Source: Mesostigma viride
Lineage: Eukaryota; Streptophyta; Mesostigmatophyceae; Mesostigmatales; Mesostigmataceae
DNA: 64,000 bases
Reading direction: 5' to 3'
Assembly (NCBI GenBank): GCA_009746045.1
Contig: RPFO01000130.1
Span: 2,510,625 to 2,574,624, forward strand
Both the position numbers and the translations under genes were made by a program. Positions 7,624 to 19,779 of the stretch are shown here, in pieces. Position 1 is the stretch's first letter; each line of letters opens with the position of its first letter. The notes under the pieces were generated by a model. It ran no database searches. It was not told the DNA's origin and saw only the letters and a program-made list of their open reading frames with translations.

Positions 7624-10600
7624 CAGTGGGAACTGGGAATTATTGGCAAAGCGTGCGGCATGCTCGGGGCGAAAAACAAAGTGACGTGCTGCGCGAGCAA
7701 TTTTCCTTGTGCTGGCTGGCGATGGCAGGCAACGTAGGCTAGAAAATTGGGATGGGGAATGCGCAGCCATGGTTTTATACGTCAAAATTTTATGTTTGAA
7801 GAGCAAGTGCGAAATTTTATGAGCTGGAGGTGCGTCAACGGAGTGATACCTGCGTGGGAGAGGTCCGTGTCGCTATGGCGACCTGGAAATGGAATGTCGT
7901 TGTAGATTTAGGTATTGTAGTATCATGCTTAACTGCTTTACGTATTGGGTGCCTAGTGAAATCAGTTTGCTGTTCGTGGAAGGCTTGGGGTGTGGCCAAC
8001 GAGCTTCTGCTGTCGCCACATCATATTGGAAAGAACGCTGGATTTTTTGCCACGGGACGTAACCGGCGATGCCGATGGTGAGGCGTTTGTTTCGATGACC
8101 GGGGTAGTACCTGCTCTCTTTCTGATGCATTTTCATGGTTGCGTTCTTTCCATTTCGCCGAATCCACCTAGTCGCAGCAAAGACATAGCGTAGCAAGGGT
8201 CTGCGTTTTATTTTCTTAGCCGTGCAGGACGCCATCTTCATGGTCCTTCGCATGTCCTGTGTGAACGTCCGTTGCCCAAGGATCTGTGATGCTTTTTTCT
8301 GGAATATACTGGGCGGTGAAAGCCCCTCTGGATGCTTGCCTGGTCACGGGTTTGGGGCGTCATTTACTGCTGTACTGGCTGACATTCATGGTGCTTTCTG
8401 CGTAAGCTGACTTGCTTCGCACGTGGATTTTGACTGGACTGAAGAGCGCGTCTGGTAGCATGTTTACGTGGTGTATAAGGTGATCAATCAACCATTTGTT
8501 TATAGAAGGTGTGACAATAGAAGGTGTGTTATATATTTCTTCATCAAGCATGTCAAAAGTAATCTCCACTCGCTTACAACCTGAATTTTGCTTTGCTGGG
8601 TCTGCTGTGTTTGTGTCTCACTGTGCAGGCTATCCCCTTGGTTGATCAACCAGGTGATTTTTGGTGGCAGCGGGGCCATATACTCTTCTTGGCGTTTTTC
8701 ATCCATGGCATGTCAACCAACGCATGCATGCCAGCCCCTCCCACACCCACGCACACATGTTAGCTATACCCCACAAACCCACGCATGGATTCCAGCCACC
8801 CCCCACATGCCCGCATGCATGCCAGCCACCCCACCAATCCACGCACGCATGCCAGCCACCCCCACACCCACGCACGCATGCCAGCCACCCCACAACCCAC
8901 TTATGCATTCCAGCAACCCCCACAGCCACTTACGCATGCCAGCCACCCCCCACCCCCACGCACGCATGGCAGCCACCCCACGAACCCACGCACGCGTGCC
9001 AGCCCCCCCTTAAAACCACGCATGCATGGCAGCTCCCCACCACACCCACGCATGCATGCCACTCCCCCCGCCAACCACCCACGCATGCCAGCCCCCCGAC
9101 ACACGCATGGCAGCCCCCCCCACACCCACGCACGCATGCCAGCCCTACCCCACATGCAGGCATGCATGCCAGCCACCCCCCACACCCACGCATGCATGCC
9201 AGCCCCTCCCACACCCACGCCCGCATGCCAGCTACCCCACAAACCCACGCATGCATGCCAGCGACCCCCCACATGCACGCATGCATGCCAGCCACCCCAC
9301 CAACCCACGCACGCATGCCAGCCCATCACAAACCCACTTATGCATGCCAGCCACCCCCCACACCCACGTACGCATGCCAGCCACCCCACACACCCACGCA
9401 CGCATGGCAGCCACCCCACCAACCCACACACGCGTGCCAGCCCCCCCCTAACCCCACGCATGCATGGCAGCCCCCCACCACACCCACGCATGCATGCCAC
9501 TCCCCCCCACACCCACGCACGCATGCGAGCCCCCCCCACACCCACGCACGCATGAGAGCCCCCCCCACACCCACGCACGCATGCCAGCCCCACCCCACAT
9601 GCAGGCATGCATGCCAGCCACCCCCCACACCCACGCATGCATGCCAGCCCCTCCCACACCCACGCCCGCATGCCAGCTACCCCACAAACCCACGCATGCA
9701 TGCCAGCGACCCCCCACATGCACGCATGCATGCCAGCCACCCCACCAACCCACGCACGCATGCCAGCCCATCACAAACCCACTTATGCATGCCAGCCACC
9801 CCCCACACCCACGCACGCATGCCAGCCACCCCACACACCCACGCACGCATGGCAGCCACCCCACGAACCCACACACGCGTGCCAGCCCCCCCCTAACCCC
9901 ACTTATGCATGGCAGCCCCCCACCACACCCACGCATGCATGCCACTCCCCCCCCACACCCACGCACGCATGCGAGCCCCCCCCACACCCACGCACGCATG
10001 CGAGGCCCCCCCACACCCACGCAAGCATGCCAGCCCCCCCCCATGAAGTCATAGTGGGCACCACGGAGTCATGCTATGATTTAATTTTTTCAATTTCATA
10101 ATGGGAATGACGGATGGTGCATGTGTGAACAAAGGAATGAAAGGATTGCCACTCAATGAATATTAATTAATGATGAAAATGGGAGTTTGCATGGGAGTGT
10201 TTGGTCCTTATGGCTGGCTTGCAAAAAGCAGTACCCAAATTTCGAAGTATTTGACAGCGAAATATCTGTAAAGTATATCGCATGGTATAATTAATTAATG
10301 AATGGTACGCTGAAATTCATTGTGCGGGCTCTCTCTGCATGTGATAAACAATTTTAGCTTTGAGGGCATGCAACAAGACATGCTAGCATTAAAATGAAAT
10401 TAAATTATAACATGACTAGTTGGGAGATCATGTACGACATGTAGCATAATTACGTACATGGCCACAATTGTGCCAATCAGGGCCCTCCTCTAGGTAGACT
10501 GTGCTAGGCAATTAGAATTAGACAAATAAGGTCATTCAAAAAGGTTTAATTCTTCACCTACCTCCATCCATCCAGCAAGGGAATATGTTAGCCAGTGCTA

Positions 10601-10633
10601 CATGATGATCTCCCAACGGAGTCATGTTATGAT
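7624..10633 (+). mobile_element. Element I, copy 2
   Basis: The element is flanked by GCGAAATAG at 7615-7623 and 10634-10642. It has the same 5' and 3' ends as copy 1. Differences are mostly C-run lengths and a few substitutions in the minisatellite. Because the whole module is duplicated together with its flanks, this copy probably arose by tandem duplication of the module and not by independent insertion. Confidence 0.8.
8721..10042 (+). repeat. C-rich minisatellite in element I copy 2
   Basis: It has the same ~30-bp unit and ~445-bp higher-order period as copy 1, with small indels in C runs. One of the few substitutions against copy 1 is ACACGCATGGC (about 9102) where copy 1 has ACACGCGTGGC. 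Confidence 0.95.
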
Positions 10634-11083
10634 GCGAAATAGTTCAGGATAAAATTTGTCAGAATTTCACCGGCGATACGAACGTAACGAAATTTCCAAG
10701 TATCCGACGCCGAAATATCATTGTTGTATCGAATGGTATGCTGAAATTCATTGTGGTTCTGTCCGAGCTGACAAATTTGTCAGAAATTTCATTTTCGATA
10801 CGAACGTGACGAAATTTCCAAGTATCTCACGCTCGGAGAGCTTCCACGGTGTTCACGGGGAAGGGTCCGTTGCGCGTGGCGCACGGCGGCGGTTCGTCCC
10901 GGTCGGAATCGTCCGCCCGCGCGTCCTCCGTGGAAGGGTCTTGGCGCGTCGCGCGGGCCGGTGCGGTTGGCGCCCAGAAGGTCGACTATCGGCCTCTGGG
11001 CCGCTAGCGGCGAGTCACGTCCTCTCAAGTCGGGGAGGGGGGCGATAGCCCCCCCTCCCCCACTTTTTTCTTGTCCCCTTCTA

Positions 11084-12198
11084 GTAACTACGATTAACCC
11101 CAACGCAAAAGTTTGGCAAACCGTGAGGCCCGAAAAGTGGCCCGTACGAGAACCGCGAGCGCAGGGCGGCCGATAGTCAGGGCGATCCGGAGATCCGCGG
11201 TGGCGCCCAATCGGGGCAGTTGCCCGAAAAGTGGCAAACTAGGCAGATCGACTGTCAGGAGTTCTGAACGGGGTCTGAAACGGCAGTTACGTCCAGATCC
11301 GGTTCAGCACTTTTGCGGGCAGATGGGAGGCCAGCCAATGGCCGCGGCCAGATAAAAATACGGAACCCGGCACGATGTTGACTTCTTCGCGGGCGTCAAA
11401 CTCTGTGTCGCGAATCAAACAACCCGCCCGCGGTTACAGGATGTGGGACGCGGAAGTACAAAAACTTCGAAGTATTGAACCCGCCGTCCCAAGTTGCGTA
11501 GAGTTCAGTGCGGCAAGTCGACGTAATGTCCAGAAAATGTTTTGAAACCGTAACACGTTGGGCGTTATGGCCGTTTTCCTGTCCGCATTTCGTTCAGAAA
11601 CCGTTTTACTGAACGTTTCCGTTGCAATTTTTTAGTCAGACCGAAATTTAAGTCTGAACGTGATCTGACTTAATTTTAGTTGAAAAGTACACGCAAAATT
11701 TGAGTTGCAGGAGCGGAGCGTAGTACGATGCTTGCTGGACGAACTTTGCGAGATTCTGAGCCGATTCTGGATTCAGCGCAGAGAGAATCTAAATTTTGCT
11801 GAAATCAAAAGTGCTACGAAATTTTGCCCTGAACGCATGCTAAATTCGGCCTGAAATCGTTTTTGGTTGAGCGGTCACTAGTTTCGAGCAATAAAAACGA
11901 ATTTAGGCCGAGTTCAGGCCGAATTTTCGTAGTTCCGAGGAATAAAAATTTATTTGGAAGATTTCCCCGTGAGGGACGGAGCGTGGGATCGACGGTGCGG
12001 CGGGCCGGCGCGAGCGCGCGCGATGGGAAGCCCCCCAAGGAAGGCCGCCGAGCGTTCGCCCCCCGGCGTAGGGGCCGGCCCGGTAGGCGGGCGCTCCGCC
12101 CGGCGGGTCGAAGCTTTCGGCGAAGGCCTCAGGGCCCCTGGTGGCGTAGTGCGTCCGAATTCGTGGGGGGCCTTGGCCCCCCCACCTTGTCCCCTAAT
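11084..12198 (+). repeat. Module 5: short beta module (1115 bp), ends in block Y
   Basis: This is beta subtype 2, starting GTAACTACGATTAACCCCAA, with GATCGACTGTCAGGAGTTCT in place of subtype 1's GATCGAGTCTCACACGTTCT. Near-identical copies are modules 8, 10, 12 and 13. Block Y ends at a CTAATG-type junction. Confidence 0.92.
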
Positions 12199-13245
12199 GT
12201 AACTACGATTTAGGAAGCCCGAAAACTTTGGCCGAGGCCGTAGGCCGAAGGTGGGGCCGTCCCCCGCGCCCCCTAGCGCGGGAGCGGACGACGTCCAGGA
12301 CCGTAGCGAGATGGCCAATCGCCGTAGTACAAAGAAAATCCCCAAACCTTGGAGATCGAGTCTCACATCTCCTGAACGGGTGCTGAAACGCTGAACATGT
12401 TCAGACTTTTGCGGGCAGGTGGGGCGTCTCGCCAATCCGCGCGGCCTCAGGAATTACGGCGCGTTGACTCTTTTAAACGTCAAACAAGCTACTGGCGAAT
12501 GGATCTCTCCTAAACTTTTCCCAGTTTCCCGTTGCACCACTTTGGACAAGGGGACCAACCGGTGCACGCCGTTTCGAATAACGCGCTCGAATAACGGCCA
12601 CAACGTGAATGGAATGCGATTTTCTGAACGGATTGATCAAATTTGCAGGACGGTTGGAAGGTTCACAGCCGAACTGCCGTTCAGTCAGGGTGGTGCGAAA
12701 TAGTTGAGGATAAAATTTGTCAGAATTTCACTGGCGATACGAACGTAACGAAATTTCCAAGTATCCGACGCGAATGGTATGCGGAAATTGATTGTGGTTC
12801 AGTCCGAGCGGAGAAATTTGTCAGAATTTCACTGGCGATACGAACGTAACGAAATTTCCAAGTATCCGACGCCGAAATATCATTGTTGTATCGAATGGTA
12901 TGCTGAAATTCATTGTGGTCAAGTCCGAGCTGAAAATTTGTCAGAAATTTCATTTTCGATACGAACGTGACGAAATTTCCAAGTATCTCACGCTCGGAGA
13001 GCTTCCACGGTGTTGACGGGGAAGGGTCCGTTGCGCGTGGCGCACGGCGGCGGTTCGTCCCGGTCGGAATCGTCCGCCCGCGCGTCCTCCGTGGAAGGGT
13101 CTTGGCGCGTCGCGCGGGCCGGTGCGGTTGGCGCCCAGAAGGTCGACTATCGGCCTCTGGGCCGCTAGCGGCGAGTCACGTCCTCTCAAGTCGGGGAGGG
13201 GGGGCGATAGCCCCCCCTCCCCCACTTTTTTCTTGTCCCCTACTA
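12199..13245 (+). repeat. Module 6: short alpha module (1047 bp), empty element I site
   Basis: It has the same length as modules 21 and 22. The empty target GCGAAATAG is at 12695-12703, with flanks matching those outside element I. Three A-repeats and block X follow, with the hairpin at 13193-13222, loop GATA. It is a key reference for defining the element I insertion. Confidence 0.92.
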
Positions 13246-13752
13246 GTAACTACGATTTATGACGCCCGAAAACTTTGGCCGCGGCCGTAGGCCGGAAGTG
13301 GGGCCGTCCCCCGCGCCCCCTAGCGCGGGAGCGGACGACGTCCAGGACCGTAGCGAGATGGCCAGTCGGCGTAGTACAAAGAAAATCCCCAAACCTTGGA
13401 GATCGAGTCTCAGGAATTCTGAACGGGTGCTGAAACGCTGAACATGTTCAGACTTTTGCGGGCAGGTGGGGCGTCTCGCCAATCCGCGCGGCCTCAGGAC
13501 ATTACGGCGCGTTGACTCTTTTAAGCGTCAAACAAAAAGTCGCGAACTGATATCTGTACTAAAACTTTTCAAGGCACAGGACGTGGGATGTCAAATTTGA
13601 TAAGCAAGCGAGACGAAATGACAGTTCTGAAGGAAAGCGTTTTCAGCCGTGCTGAACGGAAACGTTCGCGCCTGAACAGGGGAAATAGAATCAAACGAGA
13701 CGGAATTTTCAGTTAGCGATAGCCCCCCCTCCCCCACTTTTTTCTTGCTGGG

Positions 13753-16700
13753 CAGTGGGAACTGGGAATTATTGGCAAAGCGTGCGGCATGCTCGGGGCG
13801 AAAAACAAAGTGACGTGCTGCGCGAGCAATTTTCCTTGTGCTGGCTGGCGATGGCAGGCAACGTAGGCTAGAAAATTGGGATGGGGAATGCGCAGCCATG
13901 GTTTTATACGTCAAAATTTTATGTTTGAAGAGCAAGTGCGAAATTTTATGAGCTGGAGGTGCGTCAACGGAGTGATACCTGCGTGGGAGAGGTCCGTGTC
14001 GCTATGGCGACCTGGAAATGGAATGTCGTTGTAGATTTAGGTATTGTAGTATCATGCTTAACTGCTTTACGTATTGGATGCCTAGTGAAATCAGTTTGCT
14101 GTTCGTGGAAGGCTTGGGGTGTGGCCAACGAGCTTCTGCTGTCGCCGCATCATATTGGAAAGAACGCTGGATTTTTTGCCACGGGACGTAACCGGCGATG
14201 CCGATTGTGAGGCGTTTGTTTCGATGACCGGGGTAGTACCTGCTCTCTTTCTGATGCATTTTCATGGTTGCGTTCTTTCCATTTCGCCGAATCCACCTAG
14301 TCGCAGCAAAGACATAGCGTAGCAAGGGTTTTTAAAAACGCAGATTAGCCGTGCAGGACGCCATCTTCATGGTCCTTCGCATGTCCTGTGTGAACGTCCG
14401 TTGCCCAAGGATCTGTGATGCTTTTTTCTGGAATATACTGGGCGGTGAAAGCCCCTCTGGATGCTTGCCTGGTCACGGGTTTGGGGCGTCATTTACTGCT
14501 GTACTCGCTGACATTCATGGTGCTTTCTGCGTAAGCTGACTTGCTTCGCACGTGGATTTTGACTGGACTGAAGAGCGCGTCTGGTAGCATGTTTACGTGG
14601 TGTATAAGGTGATCAATCAACCATTTGTTTATAGAAGGTGTGACAATAGAAGGTGTGTTATATATTTCTTCATCAAGCATGTCAAAAGTAATCTCCACTC
14701 GCTTACAACCTGAATTTTGCTTTGCTGGGTCTGCTGTGTTTGTGTCTCACTGTGCAGGCTATCCCCTTGGTTGATCAACCAGGTGATTTTTGGTGGCAGC
14801 GGGGCCATATACTCTTCTTGGTGTTTTTCATCCATGGCATGTCAACCAACGCATGCATGCCAGCCCCTCCCACACCCACGCACACATGTTAGCTATACCC
14901 CACAAACCCACGCATGGATTCCAGCCACCCCCCACATGCCCGCATGCATGCCAGCCACCCCACCAATCCACGCACGCATGCCAGCCACCCCCACACCCAC
15001 GCACGCATGCCAGCCACCCCACAACCCACTTATGCATTCCAGCAACCCCCACAGCCACTTACGCATGCCAGCCACCCCCCACACCCACGCACGCATGGCA
15101 GCCACCCCACGAACCCACGCACGCGTGCCAGCCCCCCCTTAAAACCACGCATGCATGGCAGCTCCCCACCACACCCACGCATGCATGCCACTCCCCCCGC
15201 CAACCACCCACGCATGCCAGCCCCCCGACACACGCATGGCAGCCCCCCCACACACCCACGCACGCATGCCAGCCCTACCCCACATGCAGGCATGCATGCC
15301 AGCCACCCCCCACACCCACGCATGCATGCCAGCCCCTCCCACACCCACCCCCGCATGCCAGCTACCCCACAAACCCACGCATGCATGCCAGCGACCCCCC
15401 ACATGCACGCATGCATGCCAGCCACCCCACCAACCCACGCACGCATGCCAGCCCATCACAAACCCGCTTATGCATGCCAGCCACCCCCCACACCCACGTA
15501 CGCATGCCAGCCACCCCACACACCCACGCACGCATGGCAGCCACCCCACCAACCCACACACGCGTGCCAGCCCCCCCCTAACCCCACGCATGCATGGCAG
15601 CCCCCCACCACACCCACGCATGCATGCCACTCCCCCCCACACCCACGCACGCATGCGAGCCCCCCCACACACCCACGCACGCATGCGAGCCCCCCCACAC
15701 ACCCACGCACGCATGCCAGCCCCCCCCACATGCACGCATGCATGCCAGCCACCCCACCAACCCACTTATGCATGCCAGCCACCCCCGTCACCAACGTACG
15801 CATGGCAGCTCCCCACCACACCCACGCATGCATGCCACTCCCCCCCACACCCATGCGTGCATGGCAGCTCCCCCCCAAACCCACGCATGCATGCCAGCCC
15901 ATCACAAACCCATGCACGCATGCCACCCCCCACACCCACTTACGCATGCCAGCCACCCCACACACCCACGCACGCATGGCAGCCACCCCACGAACCCACA
16001 CACGCGTGCCAGCCCCCCCTAACCCCACGCATGCATGGCAGCCCCCCACCACACCCACGCATGCATGCCACTCCCCCCCACACCCACGCACGCATGCGAG
16101 CCCCCCCCACACCCACGCACGCATGCGAGGCCCCCCACACCCACGCAAGCATGCCAGCCCCCCCCCATGAAGTCATAGTGGGCACCACGGAGTCATGCTA
16201 TGATTTAATTTTTTCAATTTAATAATGGGAATGACGGATGGTGCATGTGTGAACAAAGGAATGAAAGGATTGCCACTCAATGAATATTAATTAATGATGA
16301 AAATGGGAGTTTGCATGGGAGTGTTTGGTCCTTATGGCTGGCTTGCAAAAAGCAGTACCCGAATTTCGAAGTATTTGACAGCGAAATATCTGTAAAGTAT
16401 ATCGCATGGTATAATTAATTAATGAATGGTACGCTGAAATTCATTGTGCGGGCTCTCTCTGCACGTGATAAACAATTTTAGCTTTGAGGGCATGCAACAA
16501 GACATGCTAGCATTGAAATGAAATTAAATTATAACATGACTTGTTGGGAGATCATGTACGACATGTAGCATAATTACGTACATGGCCACAATTGTCCAAT
16601 CAGGGCCCTCCTCTAGGTAGACTGTGCTAGGCAATTACAATTAGACAAATAAGGTCAAAAAAGGTTTAATTCTTCACCTACCTCCATCCATCCAGCAAGG

Positions 16701-16753
16701 GAATATGTTAGCCAGTGCTACATGATGATCTCCCAACGGAGTCATGTTATGAT
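13753..16753 (+). mobile_element. Element I, copy 3 (left TSD lost)
   Basis: It begins CAGTGGGAACTGGG directly after a block X fragment and CTGGG, and ends GTTATGAT before GCGAAATAG at 16754-16762. The left duplication is missing. The start coincides with the 5' end defined by the other copies, an independent support for that boundary. Near 14330 the stretch reading GTCTGCGTTTTATTTTCT in the other copies is changed to TTTTTAAAAACGCAGA, possibly a small local inversion. Confidence 0.75.
14851..16166 (+). repeat. C-rich minisatellite in element I copy 3
   Basis: The ~30-bp units are as in the other copies, but the second higher-order copy is rearranged. The CACATGCAGGC marker occurs once (15281), and units such as GTCACCAACGTACGCATGGC appear, which resemble units of the element II minisatellite. 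Confidence 0.93.
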
Positions 16754-17204
16754 GCGAAATAGTTCAGGATAAAATTTGTCAGAATTTCACTGGCGATACG
16801 AACGTAACGAAATTTCCAAGTATCCGACGCCGAAATATCATTGTTGTATCGAATGGTATGCTGAAATTCATTGTGGTCAAGTCCGAGCTGATAAATTTGT
16901 CAGAAATTTCATTTTCGATACGAACGTGACGAAATTTCCAAGTATCTCACGCTCGGAGAGCTTCCACGGTGTTGACGGGGAAGGGTCCGTTGCGCGTGGC
17001 GCACGGCGGCGGTTCGTCCCGGTCGGAATCGTCCGCCCGCGCGTCCTCCGTGGAAGGGTCTTGGCGCGTCGCGCGGGCCGGTGCGGTTGGCGCCCAGAAG
17101 GTCGACTATCGGCCTCTGGGCCGCTAGCGGCGAGTCACGTCCTCTCAAGTCGGGGAGGGGGGGCGATAGCCCCCCCTCCCCCACTTTTTTCTTGTCCCCT
17201 TCTA

Positions 17205-18319
17205 GTAACTACGATTAACCCCAACGCAAAAGTTTGGCAAACCGTGAGGCCCGAAAAGTGGCCCGTACGAGAACCGCGAGCGCAGGGCGGCCGATAGTCA
17301 GGGCGATCCGGAGATCCGCGGTGGCGCCCAATCGGGGCAGTTGCCCGAAAAGTGGCAAACTAGGCAGATCGACTGTCAGGAGTTCTGAACGGGGTCTGAA
17401 ACGGCAGTTACGTCCAGATCCGGTTCAGCACTTTTGCGGGCAGATGGGAGGCCATCCAATGGCCGCGGCCAGATAAAAATACGGAACCCGGCACGATGTT
17501 GACTTCTTCGCGGGCGTCAAACTCTGTGTCGCGAATCAAACAACCCGCCCGTGGTTACAGGATGTGGGACGCGGAAGTACAAAAACTTCGAAGTATTGAA
17601 CCCGCCGTCCCAAGTTGCGTAGAGTTCAGTGCGGCAAGTCGACGTAATGTCCAGAAAATGTTTTGAAACCGTAACACGTTGGGCGTTATGGCCGTTTTCC
17701 TGTCCGCATTTCGTTCAGAAACCGTTTTACTGAACGTTTCCGTTGCAATTTTTTAGTCAGACCGAAATTTAAGTCTGAACGTGATCTGACTTAATTTTAG
17801 TTGAAAAGTACACGCAAAATTTGAGTTGCAGGAGCGGAGCGTAGTACGATGCTTGCTGGACGAACTTTGCGAGATTCTGAGCCGATTCTGGATTCAGCGC
17901 AGAGAGAATCTAAATTTTGCTGAAATCAAAAGTGCTACGAAATTTTGCCCTGAACGCATGCTAAATTCGGCCTGAAATCGTTTTTGGTTGAGCGGTCACT
18001 AGTTTCGAGCAATAAAAACGAATTTAGGCCGAGTTCAGGCCGAATTTTCGTAGTTCCGAGGAATAAAAATTTATTTGGAAGATTTCCCCGTGAGGGACGG
18101 AGCGTGGGATCGACGGTGCGGCGGGCCGGCGCGAGCGCGCGCGATGGGAAGCCCCCAAGGAAGGCCGCCGAGCGTTCGCCCCCCGGCGTAGGGGCCGGCC
18201 CGGTAGGCGGGCGCTCCGCCCGGCGGGTCGAAGCTTTCGGCGAAGGCCTCAGGGCCCCTGGTGGCGTAGTGCGTCCGAATTCGTGGGGGGCCTTGGCCCC
18301 CCCACCTTGTCCCCCTCTA
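17205..18319 (+). repeat. Module 8: short beta module (1115 bp), ends in block Y
   Basis: This is beta subtype 2, near-identical to module 5. The 3' junction is the CTAGTGACTACG variant. The order long alpha, subtype 2 beta repeats what is seen at modules 4-5. Confidence 0.92.
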
Positions 18320-19779
18320 GTGACTACGATTAACCTCAACGAAAAGATTGGGCAAACCGTGAGGCCCGAAAAGTGGCCCGTACGAAAACCGCGAGCGCAG
18401 GGCGGCCGATAGTCAGGGCGATCCGGAGATCCGCGGTGGCGCCCAATCGGAGCAGTTGCCCGAAAAGTGGCAAAATAGGGAGATCGACTGTCACAAAGTC
18501 TGAACGGGGTCTGAAACGGCAGTTACGTCCAGATCCGGTTCAGCACTTTTGCGGGCAGGTGGGAGGCCAGCCAATGGCCGCGGCCAGATAAAAATACGGA
18601 ACCCGGCACGATGTCGGCTTGTTGCGCGCCCCGTCAAACAATGTCGCGAATCAAACAACCCGCCCGCGGTTACAGGATGTGGGACGCGGAAGTACAACAA
18701 CTCCGGAGTATAGAAGCTGCCGTCCCAAAATTTTGTTGCGTTCAGTGCGGCAAGTCGACGGCATGTCCAGAAAATGTTTTGAAACCGTAAGACGTTGGGC
18801 GTTACGGCCGTTTTGTTGTCCGCATTTCGTTCAGAAACTGTTTTACTGAGCGTTTCCGTTGCAATTTTTTATTCAGACCGAAATTTAAGTCTGAACGTGA
18901 TCTGACTGAATTATATTTGAAAAGTACACGCAAAATTTGAGTTGGAGGAGCGGAGCCTAGTACGATGCTTGCTGGACGAACTTTGCGAGATTCTGAGCCG
19001 ATTCTGGACTCAGCGCAGAGAGAATCTGAATTTTGCTGAAATCAAATGTGCTACGAAATTTTGCCCTGAACGTATGCTAAATTCGGCCTGAAATCGTTTT
19101 TGGTTGAGCGGTCACTAGTTTCGAGCAATAAAAACGAATTTAGGCCGATTTCAGGACGAATTTTCGTAGTTCCGAGGAATAAAAATTGATTTGGAAGATT
19201 TCCCCGTGAGGGACGGAGCGTGGGATCGACGGTGCGGCGGGCCGGCGCGAGCGCGCGCGATGGGAAGCCCCCGAAGGAAGGCCGCCGAGCGTTCGCCCCC
19301 CGGCGTAGTGGCCGGCCCGGTAGGCGGGCGCTCCGCCCGGCGGGTCGAAGCTTTCGGCGAAGGCCTCAGGGCCCCTGGTGGCGTAGTGCGTCCGAATTCG
19401 TGGGGGGCCTTGGCCCCCCCACCTTGGCGTCAAACACTTTGATCGCGAATCTAAATCTCCGAAACAAGCCGAGGAAGGTTAACGGATATTCTACGCGGAA
19501 GTACAACAACTTGGGAGTTTAAAGCCCGCCGTCCTCAAGTCTCGTATTGTTCAGTGCGGCAAGTCGACGGAACGTCCAGAAAATTTTTTGAAACCGTAAC
19601 AATTTGGCCGTTACGGCCGTTTTCCTGTCCGCATTTCGTTCAGAAACCGTTACACTGAGTGTTTTCGCATCACTTTTCGATTCAGACTGAAGTTAGAGTC
19701 TGAACGTGATGTGACTGATATTTATTATACGCAAATTTTTAGTTGGAGGAGTGGAGAGTAGTATGATGCTTGCTGGACG

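Larger units (their letters stand above)
7118..11083 (+). repeat. Module 4: long alpha module (3966 bp) carrying element I
   Basis: This is a near-exact tandem copy of module 3. The junction at its start is the CTAATG variant. The block X hairpin at 11032-11060 has lost one G from the left arm. It is followed directly by a beta module. Confidence 0.92.
13246..17204 (+). repeat. Module 7: long alpha module (3959 bp), chimeric left part
   Basis: The alpha 5' region runs to about 13575. It is followed by about 140 bp seen nowhere else in the window, then a block X right-arm fragment (13716-13747, ending CTTG), then CTGGG, then element I. The normal left flank (GCGTTCAGTCAGGG...GCGAAATAG) is absent, but the right flank is normal. 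It looks like recombination exactly at the 5' end of element I. Hairpin X is at 17152-17181. Confidence 0.88.
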
